Notes: generated from the sequence alone by a model not told the origin. DNA of 64,000 nt from Anaerolineae bacterium (GCA_023382675.1 JAHDWN010000003.1:126147-190146), one strand, 5' to 3'. Numbered from the stretch's first letter, positions 35,798 through 49,207 are shown. Translations and numbers: made by a program.

Positions 35798-36949
35798 ATC
35801 GACGTACCTCTAGCGTCTGCCCGCCGCTGTTTGCTGGCGCTCGCAGGCGGCATCGCCGTCGCCAACCGCTCGGTGGTTCATGCGCTCATCGATGCGGGCT
35901 ACCAAGTCGATCTCCTAGGGCTGAACGAGCCGGGCACATCATCGGCGTATGATCGGTTTTCTGGTGTCCACGCGCGGGGGTTCGACAACAGCAAGGCACG
36001 CTTCACGCTCGCTGTCTGGCGCGCGCTGCTGGCACACCGTTATGCGTTCGTCTTTTGCGATCACGTCAATCTGGCGATGATCTTGCTGCCGTTCAGCCTG
36101 TTGAACTGGGTGCGCTGTATCGTCCGGCTGAACGGCGTTGAGGTCTTTGCGCCGCTGCCGAATCGCGAGGGGCGGCTGGGGCTGTCCGCCGCGACTGTCC
36201 CGATGGCGATCTCGGATCATACCAAGGAGCGGGTTCTGGCGCAGTTTCCGCATTTGCCGGTCGTCACCTGCGATCTGTCGATCGACCCGGCGGCAAGCGA
36301 GCAAGCGCTGACGTCGCCAGGCGCGGTGTCAGAAACGATCACCTTGGAAGCTGTCGACGGCTCATTTCAGCGCCTGGGGTCACGCGTTCTGCTCCATGTA
36401 GGGCGGATGAGTGCTCTGCAGCGTCACAAGGGGCACGATACGATGATCCGGGCGCTGCCGCTGATCCGCGCGCAGTTTCCCGACGTCCAGCTCGTGCTCG
36501 CCGGTAAGGGCAGTGATCGGGAAAGGCTGCTGGCGCTGGCGCATACGCTCCCAGAAGATACTCAACGGGCGATTTTTATGCCCGGTTTTGTGGCCGACGC
36601 AGATTTGCAAAAGCTCTATCGACAGTGTTTTCTATTTGCTATGCCCAGCCGCGGAGAAGGCTTTGGTCTGGTTTATCTTGAAGCGATGCGCTGGGGCAAA
36701 CCCTGCCTGGGCAGCAATCTGGATGCGGCGCAGTGCATCATCCGCGACGCCGAAACCGGCATCCTGGTCGATGATCCGGATGATCCACAGGAAGCTGCCG
36801 CGCGGATTATTGACCTCTTGAAAGACCCGGCACGCGCGGACAGGTTGGGGCAGGCAGGATACCAACGCTTGTGTGATCGCTTTCTCTATCCGCAGTTCAG
36901 ACAGCGCTTTCTGGCGCTGGTAACGGGTGAGCGTCATGCCCAGCCATAA
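35798..36949 (+). CDS. Glycosyltransferase family 4, unusual start codon
   Basis: GT-B enzyme: donor domain HVGRMSALQRHKGHDTMI, LVLAGKGSDRERL and the E-x7-E region PSRGEGFGLVYLEAMRWGKP. The first standard start is TTG at 35831, but it has no ribosome site, and the frame stays open upstream through IDVPLASARRCL, which fits the first strand of the fold. AAGGAG (35784-35789) is 8 bases before an ATC at 35798 and 2 before an ATT at 35792, so initiation at ATC or ATT, or a base error in an ATG, is likely. I give 35798. The next GT4 gene overlaps it. Confidence 0.8.
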   Translation: MDVPLASARRCLLALAGGIAVANRSVVHALIDAGYQVDLLGLNEPGTSSAYDRFSGVHARGFDNSKARFTLAVWRALLAHRYAFVFCDHVNLAMILLPFSLLNWVRCIVRLNGVEVFAPLPNREGRLGLSAATVPMAISDHTKERVLAQFPHLPVVTCDLSIDPAASEQALTSPGAVSETITLEAVDGSFQRLGSRVLLHVGRMSALQRHKGHDTMIRALPLIRAQFPDVQLVLAGKGSDRERLLALAHTLPEDTQRAIFMPGFVADADLQKLYRQCFLFAMPSRGEGFGLVYLEAMRWGKPCLGSNLDAAQCIIRDAETGILVDDPDDPQEAAARIIDLLKDPARADRLGQAGYQRLCDRFLYPQFRQRFLALVTGERHAQP

Positions 36950-38108
36950 ACCCCGGATACTGATTCTCATCGAGCATTATCTGCCCGGTTTCCTGGGCGG
37001 GGGGCCAATCCGCACAACAGTGAACATGGTCGATTGGCTCGGCGATGAGTTCGATTTCAGCATTCTGACGAGCGATTGTGAGTTCGGCGATTCGACGCCG
37101 TATCCGGGGATTGAGCCGGGAAATTGGTATCAGCGTGGCAAAGCGCGTGTGCGTTATCTGGCTGCGCATGAACGCACGCTTCCGGTGTTTCGGCGGCATT
37201 TGCGCGAGACACCCTACGATCTGCTCTATTTGAATTCGGTCTTCGCGAACTCCACTGTTTATTCGTTGCTACTGAATCGGCTGGGGCAACTTCCGGGTCG
37301 GCCTATCATCGTTGCTGCGCGAGGCAATCTCAGTGTAAGTGCACTCAATCTCAAGGCGAGAAAAAAACAGGTCTTTCTCATTCCTGCAAAGCTGTTTGGC
37401 CTGTATCGCGACGTGATCTGGGACGCCACGAGCGAAGCTGAACGCCAGGACATCATGCGCGTCTTCGGCAGTGACGCGGCCAGACGCATCGAACTCGTTC
37501 CGAATTTGCCCCAGACGCTGCCGCACGATTCTCAACCTACGCCGACCGTCAAGCGATCGGGAGCCGCCCGAATCGGCTTCCTCGGCAGGGTATCGCCGAT
37601 GAAGAATCTGACCTTTGCGCTGGAAACACTCCGCAGCATCCAGGGCAAGGTCGAATTCGACATCTGGGGGCCAATCGAGGATGAGGCGTATTGGCAGCGC
37701 TGCCGCACGATCATCGAGACGCTGCCCGCCAGCGTGAATGTCAGCCTCAAAGGCGCGGTTGCGCCCGATCAGGTGGCGGCGGTCATGCAGGGCTACCACC
37801 TGTTCTTTCTGCCATCTCTCAGCGAAAATTTCGGCCACGTGATTTTGGAAGCGCTGTGCGCGGGCTGCCCGGTGCTCACCAGCGACCAGACGCCCTGGAA
37901 GGAACTGGCTGATCACGGTGCAGGCTGGGCGCTGCCACTGGACAACCCGGAAGCGTTCAGGCAGCGCGTGCAGCAGATTGTCGACATGGACGCTGAGGCC
38001 ATGCAGGACATGGTCAATCACGCCGCGCGCTACGGGCGCTCGTACATTGAGAATACGCCCGCTGTCGAAGCGATGCGCAGCTTCTTGCGCCGCCTTGCCT
38101 CGCCGTGA
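36936..38108 (+). CDS. Glycosyltransferase family 4
   Basis: About 390 residues. Starts MPSHKPRILILIEHYLPGF, followed by the glycine-rich GGGPIRTTVNMVDWL typical of the GT4 N-terminal domain; donor domain GFLGRVSPMKNLTFALETL and SLSENFGHVILEALCAGCPVLTSD. GGGTGAG precedes the ATG at 36936; a GTG at 36927 is possible. It overlaps the previous gene by 14 bases, so the two transferases are translated together and probably add successive sugars. Confidence 0.9.
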   Translation: MPSHKPRILILIEHYLPGFLGGGPIRTTVNMVDWLGDEFDFSILTSDCEFGDSTPYPGIEPGNWYQRGKARVRYLAAHERTLPVFRRHLRETPYDLLYLNSVFANSTVYSLLLNRLGQLPGRPIIVAARGNLSVSALNLKARKKQVFLIPAKLFGLYRDVIWDATSEAERQDIMRVFGSDAARRIELVPNLPQTLPHDSQPTPTVKRSGAARIGFLGRVSPMKNLTFALETLRSIQGKVEFDIWGPIEDEAYWQRCRTIIETLPASVNVSLKGAVAPDQVAAVMQGYHLFFLPSLSENFGHVILEALCAGCPVLTSDQTPWKELADHGAGWALPLDNPEAFRQRVQQIVDMDAEAMQDMVNHAARYGRSYIENTPAVEAMRSFLRRLASP

Positions 38109-38232
38109 GGCAGGGCATACGCGCCATCGTTCACCGTTGGTTCAGCGCTTTTCTGCTAGACTATTTGAGGAGCGTCCAGCCGGACGCCATCCGACAGCTT
38201 GCTCACGGTTTCAACGCTAAGGGACGCAATCA

Positions 38233-39984
38233 ATGGCAGTGATTCTTGGCATCAACACGCATCACGCCGGCTCATCCGCTGCGCTCGTTGTGGATGGTAT
38301 ACCGGTCGCGGCGGTGGCGGAAGAACGCTTGAACCGCGTGAAATACTATGCCGGGTTTCCCAAACTGAGTGTGCTCAAAGTCCTCGAGATCGGCGGCATC
38401 TCCTTCCGGGAGATCGATTATGTCGCCGTCGGGCGCGACGCCAACGCCAACCTGTCTCGCAAAGTCGAATACGTGGTGCGCAACCCAAGCAAGCTGCTCA
38501 ATCTGGTCAAGATCAGGAGCGCGCGCACGGCGCTCGGCGATCTCAAGCAGCTACTCGTGGAGGAGTGCGGGGCGAACCCTGCCGATCTGCGCTTTGAGCA
38601 GATCAATGTCGAGCATCACCTGGCGCACATTGCTAGCGCCTATTATGTGTCGCCGTGGGAACATGCCGCCGGGTTCAGCATGGATGGTTCGGGCGATTTC
38701 GTGACCTGTATGCTGGCGGAATGCCGCGGGCAGGAGATTGAGATCAAGCAGCGGGTCTATGTGCCACATTCGCTGGGGTCGCTCTATTCGATGGTTTGCC
38801 AGTACATCGGCTATGGCAAATATGGCGACGAAGGCAAGGTCATGGGTCTGGCTCCCTATGGCGAGGCCGCCTACATGGACACGTTTCGCGACATGGTATC
38901 CACGACCGGCAATGCCTTCGAACTAAATCCGGCCTACTTCATGCCCTTCGGCTCGAACCAGGGCGTGGAGATGAACGAAAAAGGCGAAATGATCCTTCTG
39001 CGCCACTATTCCGACAAAATAACGGAGTTGTTCGGCAGTCCGCGTGAACCCTACACAGAAATCGCCAAGCGCGACATGGATCTGGCCTTCTGTTTGCAGC
39101 AGACCTTCGAAGACATCTACATGCACATGCTCAACGTGCTGCACCGGCAGGTGCCGGCCGAGCGCATCGCCATGGCAGGCGGCGCAGTCCTCAACAGCGT
39201 TGCCAATGGCAAGCTCTTCGACGAGACGCCGTTCCGCGAGACATGCATCCAACCGGCTGCTGGCGACGAAGGCCTATCGCTGGGGGCGGCGCTCTACGTC
39301 AGCCAGTCCGTGCTCCACGAGCCACGACGTTACGTCATGCAGGATGCTTATCTCGGCCCCGAATACAGCCCCGCCGCGACCAAATCTGCCTTGGATGCCG
39401 CCCACGTGGACTATCAGCAGCTACCGCGCGAGCAGCTTTTGCAGGCGACCGTCGCTGAAATCGAGCAGGGCAATGTCGTCGGCTGGTTTCAGGGGCGGAT
39501 GGAGTGGGGGCCGCGCGCGCTCGGCAACCGGTCGATCCTGGCGCATCCGGGTCTCGAAAACATGAAGGATGTGCTCAACGCGCGCATCAAACGCCGCGAA
39601 TGGTTTCGCCCGTTTGCGCCGGTCGTGCTCGCCGAACGGCAGACGGAGATTTTCGAGTATCATCACCCGTCGCCTTTTATGCTGCACGTCTACAAGATCA
39701 AGCCGGAATGGCGCGCACGGCTGGCTGCTGTGCGCCACGTCGATGATACCGGACGCCTCCAGACCGTCTCGCGCGACGAGAATCCGCTCTACTACGATCT
39801 CGTCCAAGCATTTGGCGAGCGCACCGGCATCCCGGTGTTGATCAACACCAGCTTCAACGAGAACGAGCCGATCATCTGCACGCCGGAAGAAGCAGTCGAT
39901 TGCTATCTGCGCACGCGCATGGATACGCTCGTCATCGGCGATTACCTGTGCCGAAAACCGGCGTCGGATGAGGCGGAACAATAA
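38233..39984 (+). CDS. Carbamoyltransferase (NodU/CmcH family)
   Basis: 583 residues. Transfers a carbamoyl group from carbamoyl phosphate to a hydroxyl through a carbamoyl-adenylate. N-terminal Kae1/TobZ-like domain opens ILGINTHHAGSSAALV, with AEERLNRVKYYAGFP and a metal-binding INVEHHLAHIASAYY; the C-terminal YrdC-like part carries GRMEWGPRALGNRSIL and FRPFAPVV. AAGGGA lies 8 bases before the ATG. Its place after the two transferases suggests carbamoylation of a polymer sugar. Confidence 0.93.
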   Translation: MAVILGINTHHAGSSAALVVDGIPVAAVAEERLNRVKYYAGFPKLSVLKVLEIGGISFREIDYVAVGRDANANLSRKVEYVVRNPSKLLNLVKIRSARTALGDLKQLLVEECGANPADLRFEQINVEHHLAHIASAYYVSPWEHAAGFSMDGSGDFVTCMLAECRGQEIEIKQRVYVPHSLGSLYSMVCQYIGYGKYGDEGKVMGLAPYGEAAYMDTFRDMVSTTGNAFELNPAYFMPFGSNQGVEMNEKGEMILLRHYSDKITELFGSPREPYTEIAKRDMDLAFCLQQTFEDIYMHMLNVLHRQVPAERIAMAGGAVLNSVANGKLFDETPFRETCIQPAAGDEGLSLGAALYVSQSVLHEPRRYVMQDAYLGPEYSPAATKSALDAAHVDYQQLPREQLLQATVAEIEQGNVVGWFQGRMEWGPRALGNRSILAHPGLENMKDVLNARIKRREWFRPFAPVVLAERQTEIFEYHHPSPFMLHVYKIKPEWRARLAAVRHVDDTGRLQTVSRDENPLYYDLVQAFGERTGIPVLINTSFNENEPIICTPEEAVDCYLRTRMDTLVIGDYLCRKPASDEAEQ

Positions 39985-40006
39985 GGGCCTGGCGATGCCA
40001 AGCCCT
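39984..40006. terminator. Hairpin between convergent carbamoyltransferase and lyase genes
   Basis: AGGGC-c-TGGC-gat-GCCA-a-GCCCT, a 9-bp interrupted stem touching the stop codon of the carbamoyltransferase gene. No T run on either side; a bidirectional terminator is plausible. Confidence 0.4.
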
Positions 40007-40029
40007 GATGAAGGTCAGAAGATCGTGCG

Positions 40030-41472
<1,443 letters not shown>

Positions 41473-41488
41473 CTAGCTTTCGGCAATT

Positions 41489-41520
41489 GGCTGTCAGCTT
41501 TCGGCTAATTTGCTAATTTG
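41489..41520. repeat. GGCTGTCAGCTTTCGGCTAA minisatellite-like repeat
   Basis: Short degenerate units (GCTTTCGGC, GCTAATTTG twice) between the lyase and Lrp genes. The unit GGCTGTCAGCTTTNGGCTAAT recurs at 45747-45790. Confidence 0.5.
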
Positions 41521-41528
41521 CTCCTCAT

Positions 41529-42011
41529 TTACTCCAACGGCAGCGCAGTGACATGCTTGACCTCGCGCAGGGCGACGCTCGTTTCCAGGTGACTGACGCC
41601 GGGCAGGATCGAGAGCCGTTCGACCAGCAGGTGTTCGAGCGCCTTGCGGTTGGGCGCGACGACCTTGAGCAAGAAATCGGCGTCGCCGGTCAGGTGATGG
41701 CATTCGAGCACCTCCGGCATCTCCAGCACCACCTGCTCGAAGGCGGCGATGTGATCGCGATGATGGCGCGCGACCGAGACGCGGACGAAACAGATCAGAT
41801 CCAGCCCCAGCAGTTCGTGATCGAGGATTGCCACGTAGCGCTGGATGTAGCCGCGGTCCTCCAACCGTTTGATGCGATGATGGACGGCTGGCTGTGACAG
41901 GTTGAGGCGGCGGCCCAACTCCGCCTTGCTGATGCTCGAGTCATCTTGCAGAAGCTTGAGGATTTCCACGTCCATGTCGTCGAGTCCGGTGCGTCGCGTC
42001 AATTCATTCAT
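41529..42011 (-). CDS. Lrp/AsnC-family transcriptional regulator
   Basis: 160 residues. N-terminal winged helix-turn-helix (about 10-60: DDMDVEILKLLQDDSSISKA, LGRRLNLSQPAVHHRIKRLE) and a C-terminal RAM ligand-binding domain with HHLTGDADFLLKV. These regulators sense amino acids as octamers. Upstream of the tyrosine phenol-lyase-like gene on the same strand (80 bases apart), it likely controls that gene in response to an amino acid, perhaps tyrosine. Confidence 0.93.
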   Translation of the reverse strand: MNELTRRTGLDDMDVEILKLLQDDSSISKAELGRRLNLSQPAVHHRIKRLEDRGYIQRYVAILDHELLGLDLICFVRVSVARHHRDHIAAFEQVVLEMPEVLECHHLTGDADFLLKVVAPNRKALEHLLVERLSILPGVSHLETSVALREVKHVTALPLE

Positions 42012-42260
42012 GGTGCCTGCCTATCTCGTAGTCTAAAGGAAACGAGCCAATTCGCCGAATACGAGAAAGGATTCAAAGTTCTATCGGCGATTCTATTATG
42101 AATGCTTCTCGATGGGGTGACGGATTACGTGCCTGTCAGGCTGTAAGTGATGCCCGGTTGGGCGGAAGCGGTGGATGGAGCAGGCTGATACAACGTCGCT
42201 AGCCGGATCATGCGTAAGGCAAAAAAGCCACTTAAGTTTTAAGAGCAACCTGCGCCTATG

Positions 42261-42283
42261 TTAAGCGTTTGGCGCTCGCTTAA
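42261..42283. promoter_or_regulatory. TTAAGCG / CGCTTAA inverted repeat upstream of CHAD gene
   Basis: Two 7-base arms with a 9-base spacer, followed by an AT-rich TATTAAAATATG stretch that could hold a -10 box. It is the only structure I see in the gene-free 42012-42332 region between the divergent Lrp and CHAD genes. Confidence 0.3.
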
Positions 42284-42332
42284 ACAGCTATTAAAATATG
42301 ACATCTCACCTGCCCGCACGGAAGGCGAACCC

Positions 42333-43292
42333 ATGGACATCATCGACACTCCCGATACGCAGCTTATTGACGTTTTGCGCGCGGCAGTGCAGCCGATTGA
42401 TCCGCACGACCCCATGTCGGAAGCAGGGCGTAAAGCTCTCCTGCGAGATTTCGTGCGCATGTTGGAACATGAAGCCGGGAGCAAGACGGGCGAAGACATC
42501 GAAGACGTGCATCAGATGCGCGTTTCGACCCGCCGTATGCGCAGTGCCCTCCGGTTGCTCGAACCCTACTACAAAGGCAAGCCGGTACGATACTTCCGCG
42601 CGCGGCTAACGACAATTGCCGATGCGCTGGGCGAGGTGCGCGACCTCGATGTGATGATTGACAATCTGAGCCAATTCCAGACGAAGCATAACGCCCATCT
42701 CGACGGCACGATTGCCCTGCTCGATGCCGAGCTGCAGACCGCGCGCGCGGATCTCGTGCGCGTGCTTGAAAAGAAAGGCTACGCGCGTTTCATCGATAAG
42801 TTTGCCGACTTCCTGACGACGGTTGGGGCGGGCGCGCGCAAGGTGGACCATGACTCGGTTGTGCCCAGCCAACTGCGCCATCTGCTGCCGACGCAGGTCT
42901 ACGAACATCTGGGCGCGGTGCGTGCCTACGACGCGGTTGTCGACCAGGGCGAAGCGACAACGCTGCATGCGCTGCGCATCGAATTCAAGCGTCTGCGCTA
43001 CCTGGTGCATTTCTTCAGCGAGATCATGGGGCCGAGCGCGGAAGACTTCCTGAAGGAATTGAAGGCGATTCAGGATCATCTCGGCACGATGCAGGACATT
43101 CAAGTCGCGTCGGATCGCCTGGAGGATCTGATGCCGGATCTCGATGATGAAGATGCCGCCGGCCTGAGCGCCTACCTGGACGCGCTCAATATACAGTTAG
43201 AAGCGCTCGACGCCAGCTTCCCGCAGGTGTGGAAGCGCTTCAACTCGGCGGCGATCCAGCGCAAGCTGGCCTCGGCGCTGGTGGCGCTGTAG
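42333..43292 (+). CDS. CHAD-domain protein
   Basis: About 319 residues of helical CHAD fold. The conserved His-rich or basic helices are visible: EDVHQMRVSTRRMRSALRLL, ALGEVRDLDVM, TLHALRIEFKRLRYLVHFF. CHAD domains bind inorganic polyphosphate through these basic helices and often localise to polyphosphate granules. GGAAGG lies 8 bases before the ATG at 42333; a longer frame from 42258 is less likely. No CYTH or polyphosphate kinase gene is adjacent. Confidence 0.9.
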   Translation: MDIIDTPDTQLIDVLRAAVQPIDPHDPMSEAGRKALLRDFVRMLEHEAGSKTGEDIEDVHQMRVSTRRMRSALRLLEPYYKGKPVRYFRARLTTIADALGEVRDLDVMIDNLSQFQTKHNAHLDGTIALLDAELQTARADLVRVLEKKGYARFIDKFADFLTTVGAGARKVDHDSVVPSQLRHLLPTQVYEHLGAVRAYDAVVDQGEATTLHALRIEFKRLRYLVHFFSEIMGPSAEDFLKELKAIQDHLGTMQDIQVASDRLEDLMPDLDDEDAAGLSAYLDALNIQLEALDASFPQVWKRFNSAAIQRKLASALVAL

Positions 43293-43329
43293 TTGCGGCC
43301 TGGATGTATCAAAATCTGAATGAAATGTC

Positions 43330-43380
43330 GTAGGGGTGACCCGGCGGGTCGCCCAGGGCAAGCCATCAGATTGCCCCTAC
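43330..43380. repeat. Palindromic intergenic element, GTAGGGG ... CCCCTAC
   Basis: Outer arms GTAGGGG (43330-43336) and CCCCTAC (43374-43380), inner hairpin GACCC-GGC-GGGTC (43338-43350). It follows the CHAD gene and may help end its transcript. CCCTACA at the edge is shared with the hairpins at 20973 and 61288. Confidence 0.5.
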
Positions 43381-43513
43381 AGCGGATGCCGACAGTTGAA
43401 AACTATTCTTTCCCCAACCCCTGGCGAGAGCAGCAGATCTGCCCCATTTTGAAACGCGCCTGTTTGAAACCGCTAATTGTCTGACCGGCGCATTTGTGGT
43501 TCAATACGCCGCT

Positions 43514-44680
43514 ATGCGACGTTGGCTCATCCTTCTACTCTTGATCCTGGGCGGATGCGGCGGTGACGCGGTCGTTTTCGCGCCGACACCACCCCCGCCT
43601 GACGTGTCGCCGCTGCGTTACCAGCATCCCGGCGGCGTTTTCAGTATTGTCGTGCCGCGCACGTGGTCAGTCTACGAGGTCAACACAACAGAACTCGCCG
43701 CGACCGCGTTTTCAGCGCCGGACGCGCGCGAGTCTACCCTGTCGGTTGCCGTCGTCAACCTGGGCACCACGCCGGACGCCGATGCTTTTGCCGCGCTCCT
43801 CAATCGCTATCAGACGCAGGTGCGCGCCGACGTCGAGTTCTACACCGAGCAGGATCGGCAGGCGATGGGCGATGGCAGCTGGCGCATGACCGGGCTGCGG
43901 CAGTTGCCGGGCGGTCAGACTCAGCCGCTGAACACGTTTGTGCAGATGTTCGGCAGCCAGATGGCCGTCGTCGATGTCGTCGTACCACGTGATGCTGCCG
44001 CGCAGGTGGAGATGCAGCGCATCGTCAACACGCTCCAGGTTGACAGCGCCGCGCCGCTCGATGTGACCGACCTGAGCACGTTGTCCTCGGCCAAGCGTTC
44101 CGGGCTGGCGCTGCTGCATCTGTATGCCTGGTCAACCGCCGAAGGTGTCTTCTTCATCACCGGCGAGGTCGCTAACTACGGCACGGCGGCGGTCAGCCCT
44201 GCGCCGGTGCGCGCGCTGATGACGACCGCCGAAGGCCAGCCGCTGCTCGAAGCCGTCGATACGGTCATGGGCTACGGCATCCCGCCGGGCGGGTTCGCGC
44301 CCTTCAGCCTGCGTTTCGGCCAGGGCCAGCCGAACAACGCGCGCGATTACGAGGTTTACCTGGGCGGGGATGATTGGCAGTCAGAGCTAGGCGAGCCGCT
44401 GTTCCCGGCGGAGCAGTTGCTCACGAGCGACGAATCGAGCTTCGACGCGCTCGGCAGGCTGATCGTGCGCGGCGAAGTCGTGAATACCGGCGACGCAGTG
44501 GCGCAAGCGCCGCGCGCCGTCATCACCATCTTTGACGCGGCGCAAAACGTGATCGCGGCGGGGTTTGCCGATCTGGCTGTCGCCTCGCTTGCGCCGGGCG
44601 AACGCGCGCCCTACGAGATCGCCGTGCCGGAACTCGGCGGCGAGCCGGTCAGCTACATTGTGGTCGTGCAGGCGAAGTAG
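43514..44680 (+). CDS. Putative lipoprotein with repeated beta modules
   Basis: About 388 residues. MRRWLILLLLILGGCGG is a lipoprotein signal with the lipobox LGGC, so it should be anchored to the outer face of the membrane. Residues 40-180 hold a domain (YQHPGGVFSIVVPRTW) like those of secreted Chloroflexota proteins; residues 205-385 hold two FxLYD-like modules (WSTAEGVFFITGEVANYG and SFDALGRLIVRGEVVNTG). Function unknown. The ATG at 43514 is preferred to a GTG at 43496. Confidence 0.8.
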   Translation: MRRWLILLLLILGGCGGDAVVFAPTPPPPDVSPLRYQHPGGVFSIVVPRTWSVYEVNTTELAATAFSAPDARESTLSVAVVNLGTTPDADAFAALLNRYQTQVRADVEFYTEQDRQAMGDGSWRMTGLRQLPGGQTQPLNTFVQMFGSQMAVVDVVVPRDAAAQVEMQRIVNTLQVDSAAPLDVTDLSTLSSAKRSGLALLHLYAWSTAEGVFFITGEVANYGTAAVSPAPVRALMTTAEGQPLLEAVDTVMGYGIPPGGFAPFSLRFGQGQPNNARDYEVYLGGDDWQSELGEPLFPAEQLLTSDESSFDALGRLIVRGEVVNTGDAVAQAPRAVITIFDAAQNVIAAGFADLAVASLAPGERAPYEIAVPELGGEPVSYIVVVQAK

Positions 44681-44681
44681 C

Positions 44682-45617
44682 TCACCCCATCGCTTCAACC
44701 TGCGTCCCGGCCATCATTGCCTCGAACTGATCCCAGGTGAAGCGCCCGCCGCCCATCGACAGCGCGTTGGCTGCACCGGCAGCGACCGCCTGGCGCAGCG
44801 CTTTGACCGGCGGATGCCCGCGCAGGAAGCCCACCAGCAGCCCGGCGAAGAACGAATCGCCGCTGCCGACATCGCTGACGATCTGAATGTGTGGCGGTGT
44901 GGCGCGCCAGACCTCGCCCTGCATGGAGAGCACTGCGCCCGCCGCGCCCATCGTCACGACGACCGGCGCGTGAATGCGCCCGCTCAACTGCGTGGCGGCC
45001 TCGGCGGCTGCCTGGGGTGTCGTGACCGTCAGGTTCAGGATCGCGCCGATCTCCGCCTGATTGACCTTGATGCCGCAGCCGCCCAGATCGAGCGCCGCCG
45101 CCAGCCCTTCGCCGCTGCTATCCACCCAGACGATCTTGCCTGCCTCGCGCAGCACGCGCAGCAGATCCTGAAACAGCGCGGCTGGCGAACCAGGGGGCAA
45201 ACTGCCGCCAAAGCAGATGAACTCGCTGCCCGCGCTGGCTTCCAGGAGGTCGTTCTGGAGGCGCGCCCAGTCTTCCGGCAGCGCTTCCGGCCCGGTCTCG
45301 TTGACCACCGTCGTGATCTGGCGCTCGGTATCGGCCATGACGATGCAGGTGCGCGTTTCGCCATGAGCGAGGAGTGTCCAGTGCTGGTGGATGCCTTCCG
45401 CATCCAGCATTTCGGTGATGTGCTGGCCGGTGTGCCCGGCGAGGAACCCGGCGCACTGTGCCAGCCCGCCCAGCCCGCTGACGGCGCGCGCGACGTTGAT
45501 GCCCTTGCCGCCGGCGCCGACGTGGTGCGTCGATGAGCGAAAGACGCCGCCGTCGCCATAGCCGGGGATGACGTACGTGCGATCCATGGTCGGGTTGGGC
45601 GTGACGCAAACGATCAT
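44682..45617 (-). CDS. PfkB-family kinase, 1-phosphofructokinase type
   Basis: About 311 residues. Starts MIVCVTPNPTMDRTYVI, the FruK/LacC N-terminus; GAGGKGINVARAVSGLG and the C-terminal PfkB motif DVGSGDSFFAGLLVGFL with the catalytic Asp are intact. It phosphorylates a sugar phosphate such as fructose 1-phosphate or tagatose 6-phosphate. No PTS or sugar transporter gene lies nearby, so the substrate is open. The longer upstream frame (to 45680) does not fit the family. Confidence 0.92.
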   Translation of the reverse strand: MIVCVTPNPTMDRTYVIPGYGDGGVFRSSTHHVGAGGKGINVARAVSGLGGLAQCAGFLAGHTGQHITEMLDAEGIHQHWTLLAHGETRTCIVMADTERQITTVVNETGPEALPEDWARLQNDLLEASAGSEFICFGGSLPPGSPAALFQDLLRVLREAGKIVWVDSSGEGLAAALDLGGCGIKVNQAEIGAILNLTVTTPQAAAEAATQLSGRIHAPVVVTMGAAGAVLSMQGEVWRATPPHIQIVSDVGSGDSFFAGLLVGFLRGHPPVKALRQAVAAGAANALSMGGGRFTWDQFEAMMAGTQVEAMG

Positions 45618-45746
45618 GCGCTGTCCTTGGTCTGTCGAGGATAGGAGCAGAATTATAATCGGCGATTGGGTATTGGGCATTGGCTTTTGGCGTATAGCTG
45701 ATAGCCAATAGCCCTTAGCCGGATAGGCAACTGGCTATCGGCGTTC

Positions 45747-45786
45747 GGCTGTCAGCTTTTGGCTAATGTGCCAATCCGCTAATTCG

Positions 45787-45790
<4 letters not shown>
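45747..45790. repeat. GGCTGTCAGCTTTTGGCTAA minisatellite-like repeat
   Basis: Related to 41489-41520. Further degenerate GGCTATCGGC and TAGCCAATAGCC units fill 45665-45746. The repeat runs into the stop codon of the P-type ATPase gene (45787-45789). Confidence 0.5.
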
Positions 45791-48450
<2,660 letters not shown>

Positions 48451-48646
48451 TCAGATCTTCATCCCTGATAGAGTGTGATATGTAAACGGATAGATGACAT
48501 GCATCCAGCTTATATCCCAAGATCGCGTGTAACAAGGCCCACCCGACCTACATTCAGCGCCAGCCCATCAACTGCGGTTGCGTTACCTTTTGCGCTGTGG
48601 ACACGATATAGAGATGACAGAGCGGCGTCAGAAAGGATGTGACCGC

Positions 48647-49207
48647 GTGACCGTTCCGACGACGAAAGCAGCCAGCGACGACGCGCCCCTGGCCTTGATC
48701 GCCCAGACAGAGTCATCGGCGTTTGGCGAACTCTATCTCCGCCACACGGCGCGCGTCTACCGCTATATCTACATCCGCGTTGGGCAGGCGCAGCTTGCCG
48801 ACGACCTGACAGCAGAGACATTCCTGGCAGCCTTCAAGAGCCTGGCGGCGTATCGGGAGCACGGGGCCTTCGCCGGGTGGCTGCTCGGCATCGCGCGCAA
48901 CGTGGTTGCCGATCATTTTCGTGCGCACAAGCCCAATCTCTCGCTCGATGCGCTCGGCGATCAGCCGGAGGATCAACCGTCGCCGGAAGAAAGCGTCGGG
49001 CAGCGCCTGGAGATCGAAAGCCTGCGCCGCGCGCTGCGCCACCTGACCGACGAGCAGGCAGAGGTCGTCCGGCTGCGGATGTTTGCCGAACTCAGCACGT
49101 CTGAAACCGCCCGCTTGATGGGCAAGAGCGAAGCCGCGATCAAGATGCTGCTCCACCGCGCTCTGCGGGACCTGCGCCAGCACCTGCGGCTGGAGGAATC
49201 ACGATGA
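48647..49207 (+). CDS. ECF-type RNA polymerase sigma factor
   Basis: About 186 residues. Region 2 AFGELYLRHTARVYRYIYIR and DDLTAETFLAAFKSL, region 4 LTDEQAEVVRLRMFAELSTS and LMGKSEAAIKMLLHRALRDL. AAAGGA is 9 bases before the GTG at 48647, which I take as start; an ATG at 48614 is possible. It overlaps the next gene by four bases (ATGA), so the sigma factor and the membrane protein at 49204 are translationally coupled, as sigma and anti-sigma genes often are. Confidence 0.93.
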   Translation: MTVPTTKAASDDAPLALIAQTESSAFGELYLRHTARVYRYIYIRVGQAQLADDLTAETFLAAFKSLAAYREHGAFAGWLLGIARNVVADHFRAHKPNLSLDALGDQPEDQPSPEESVGQRLEIESLRRALRHLTDEQAEVVRLRMFAELSTSETARLMGKSEAAIKMLLHRALRDLRQHLRLEESR

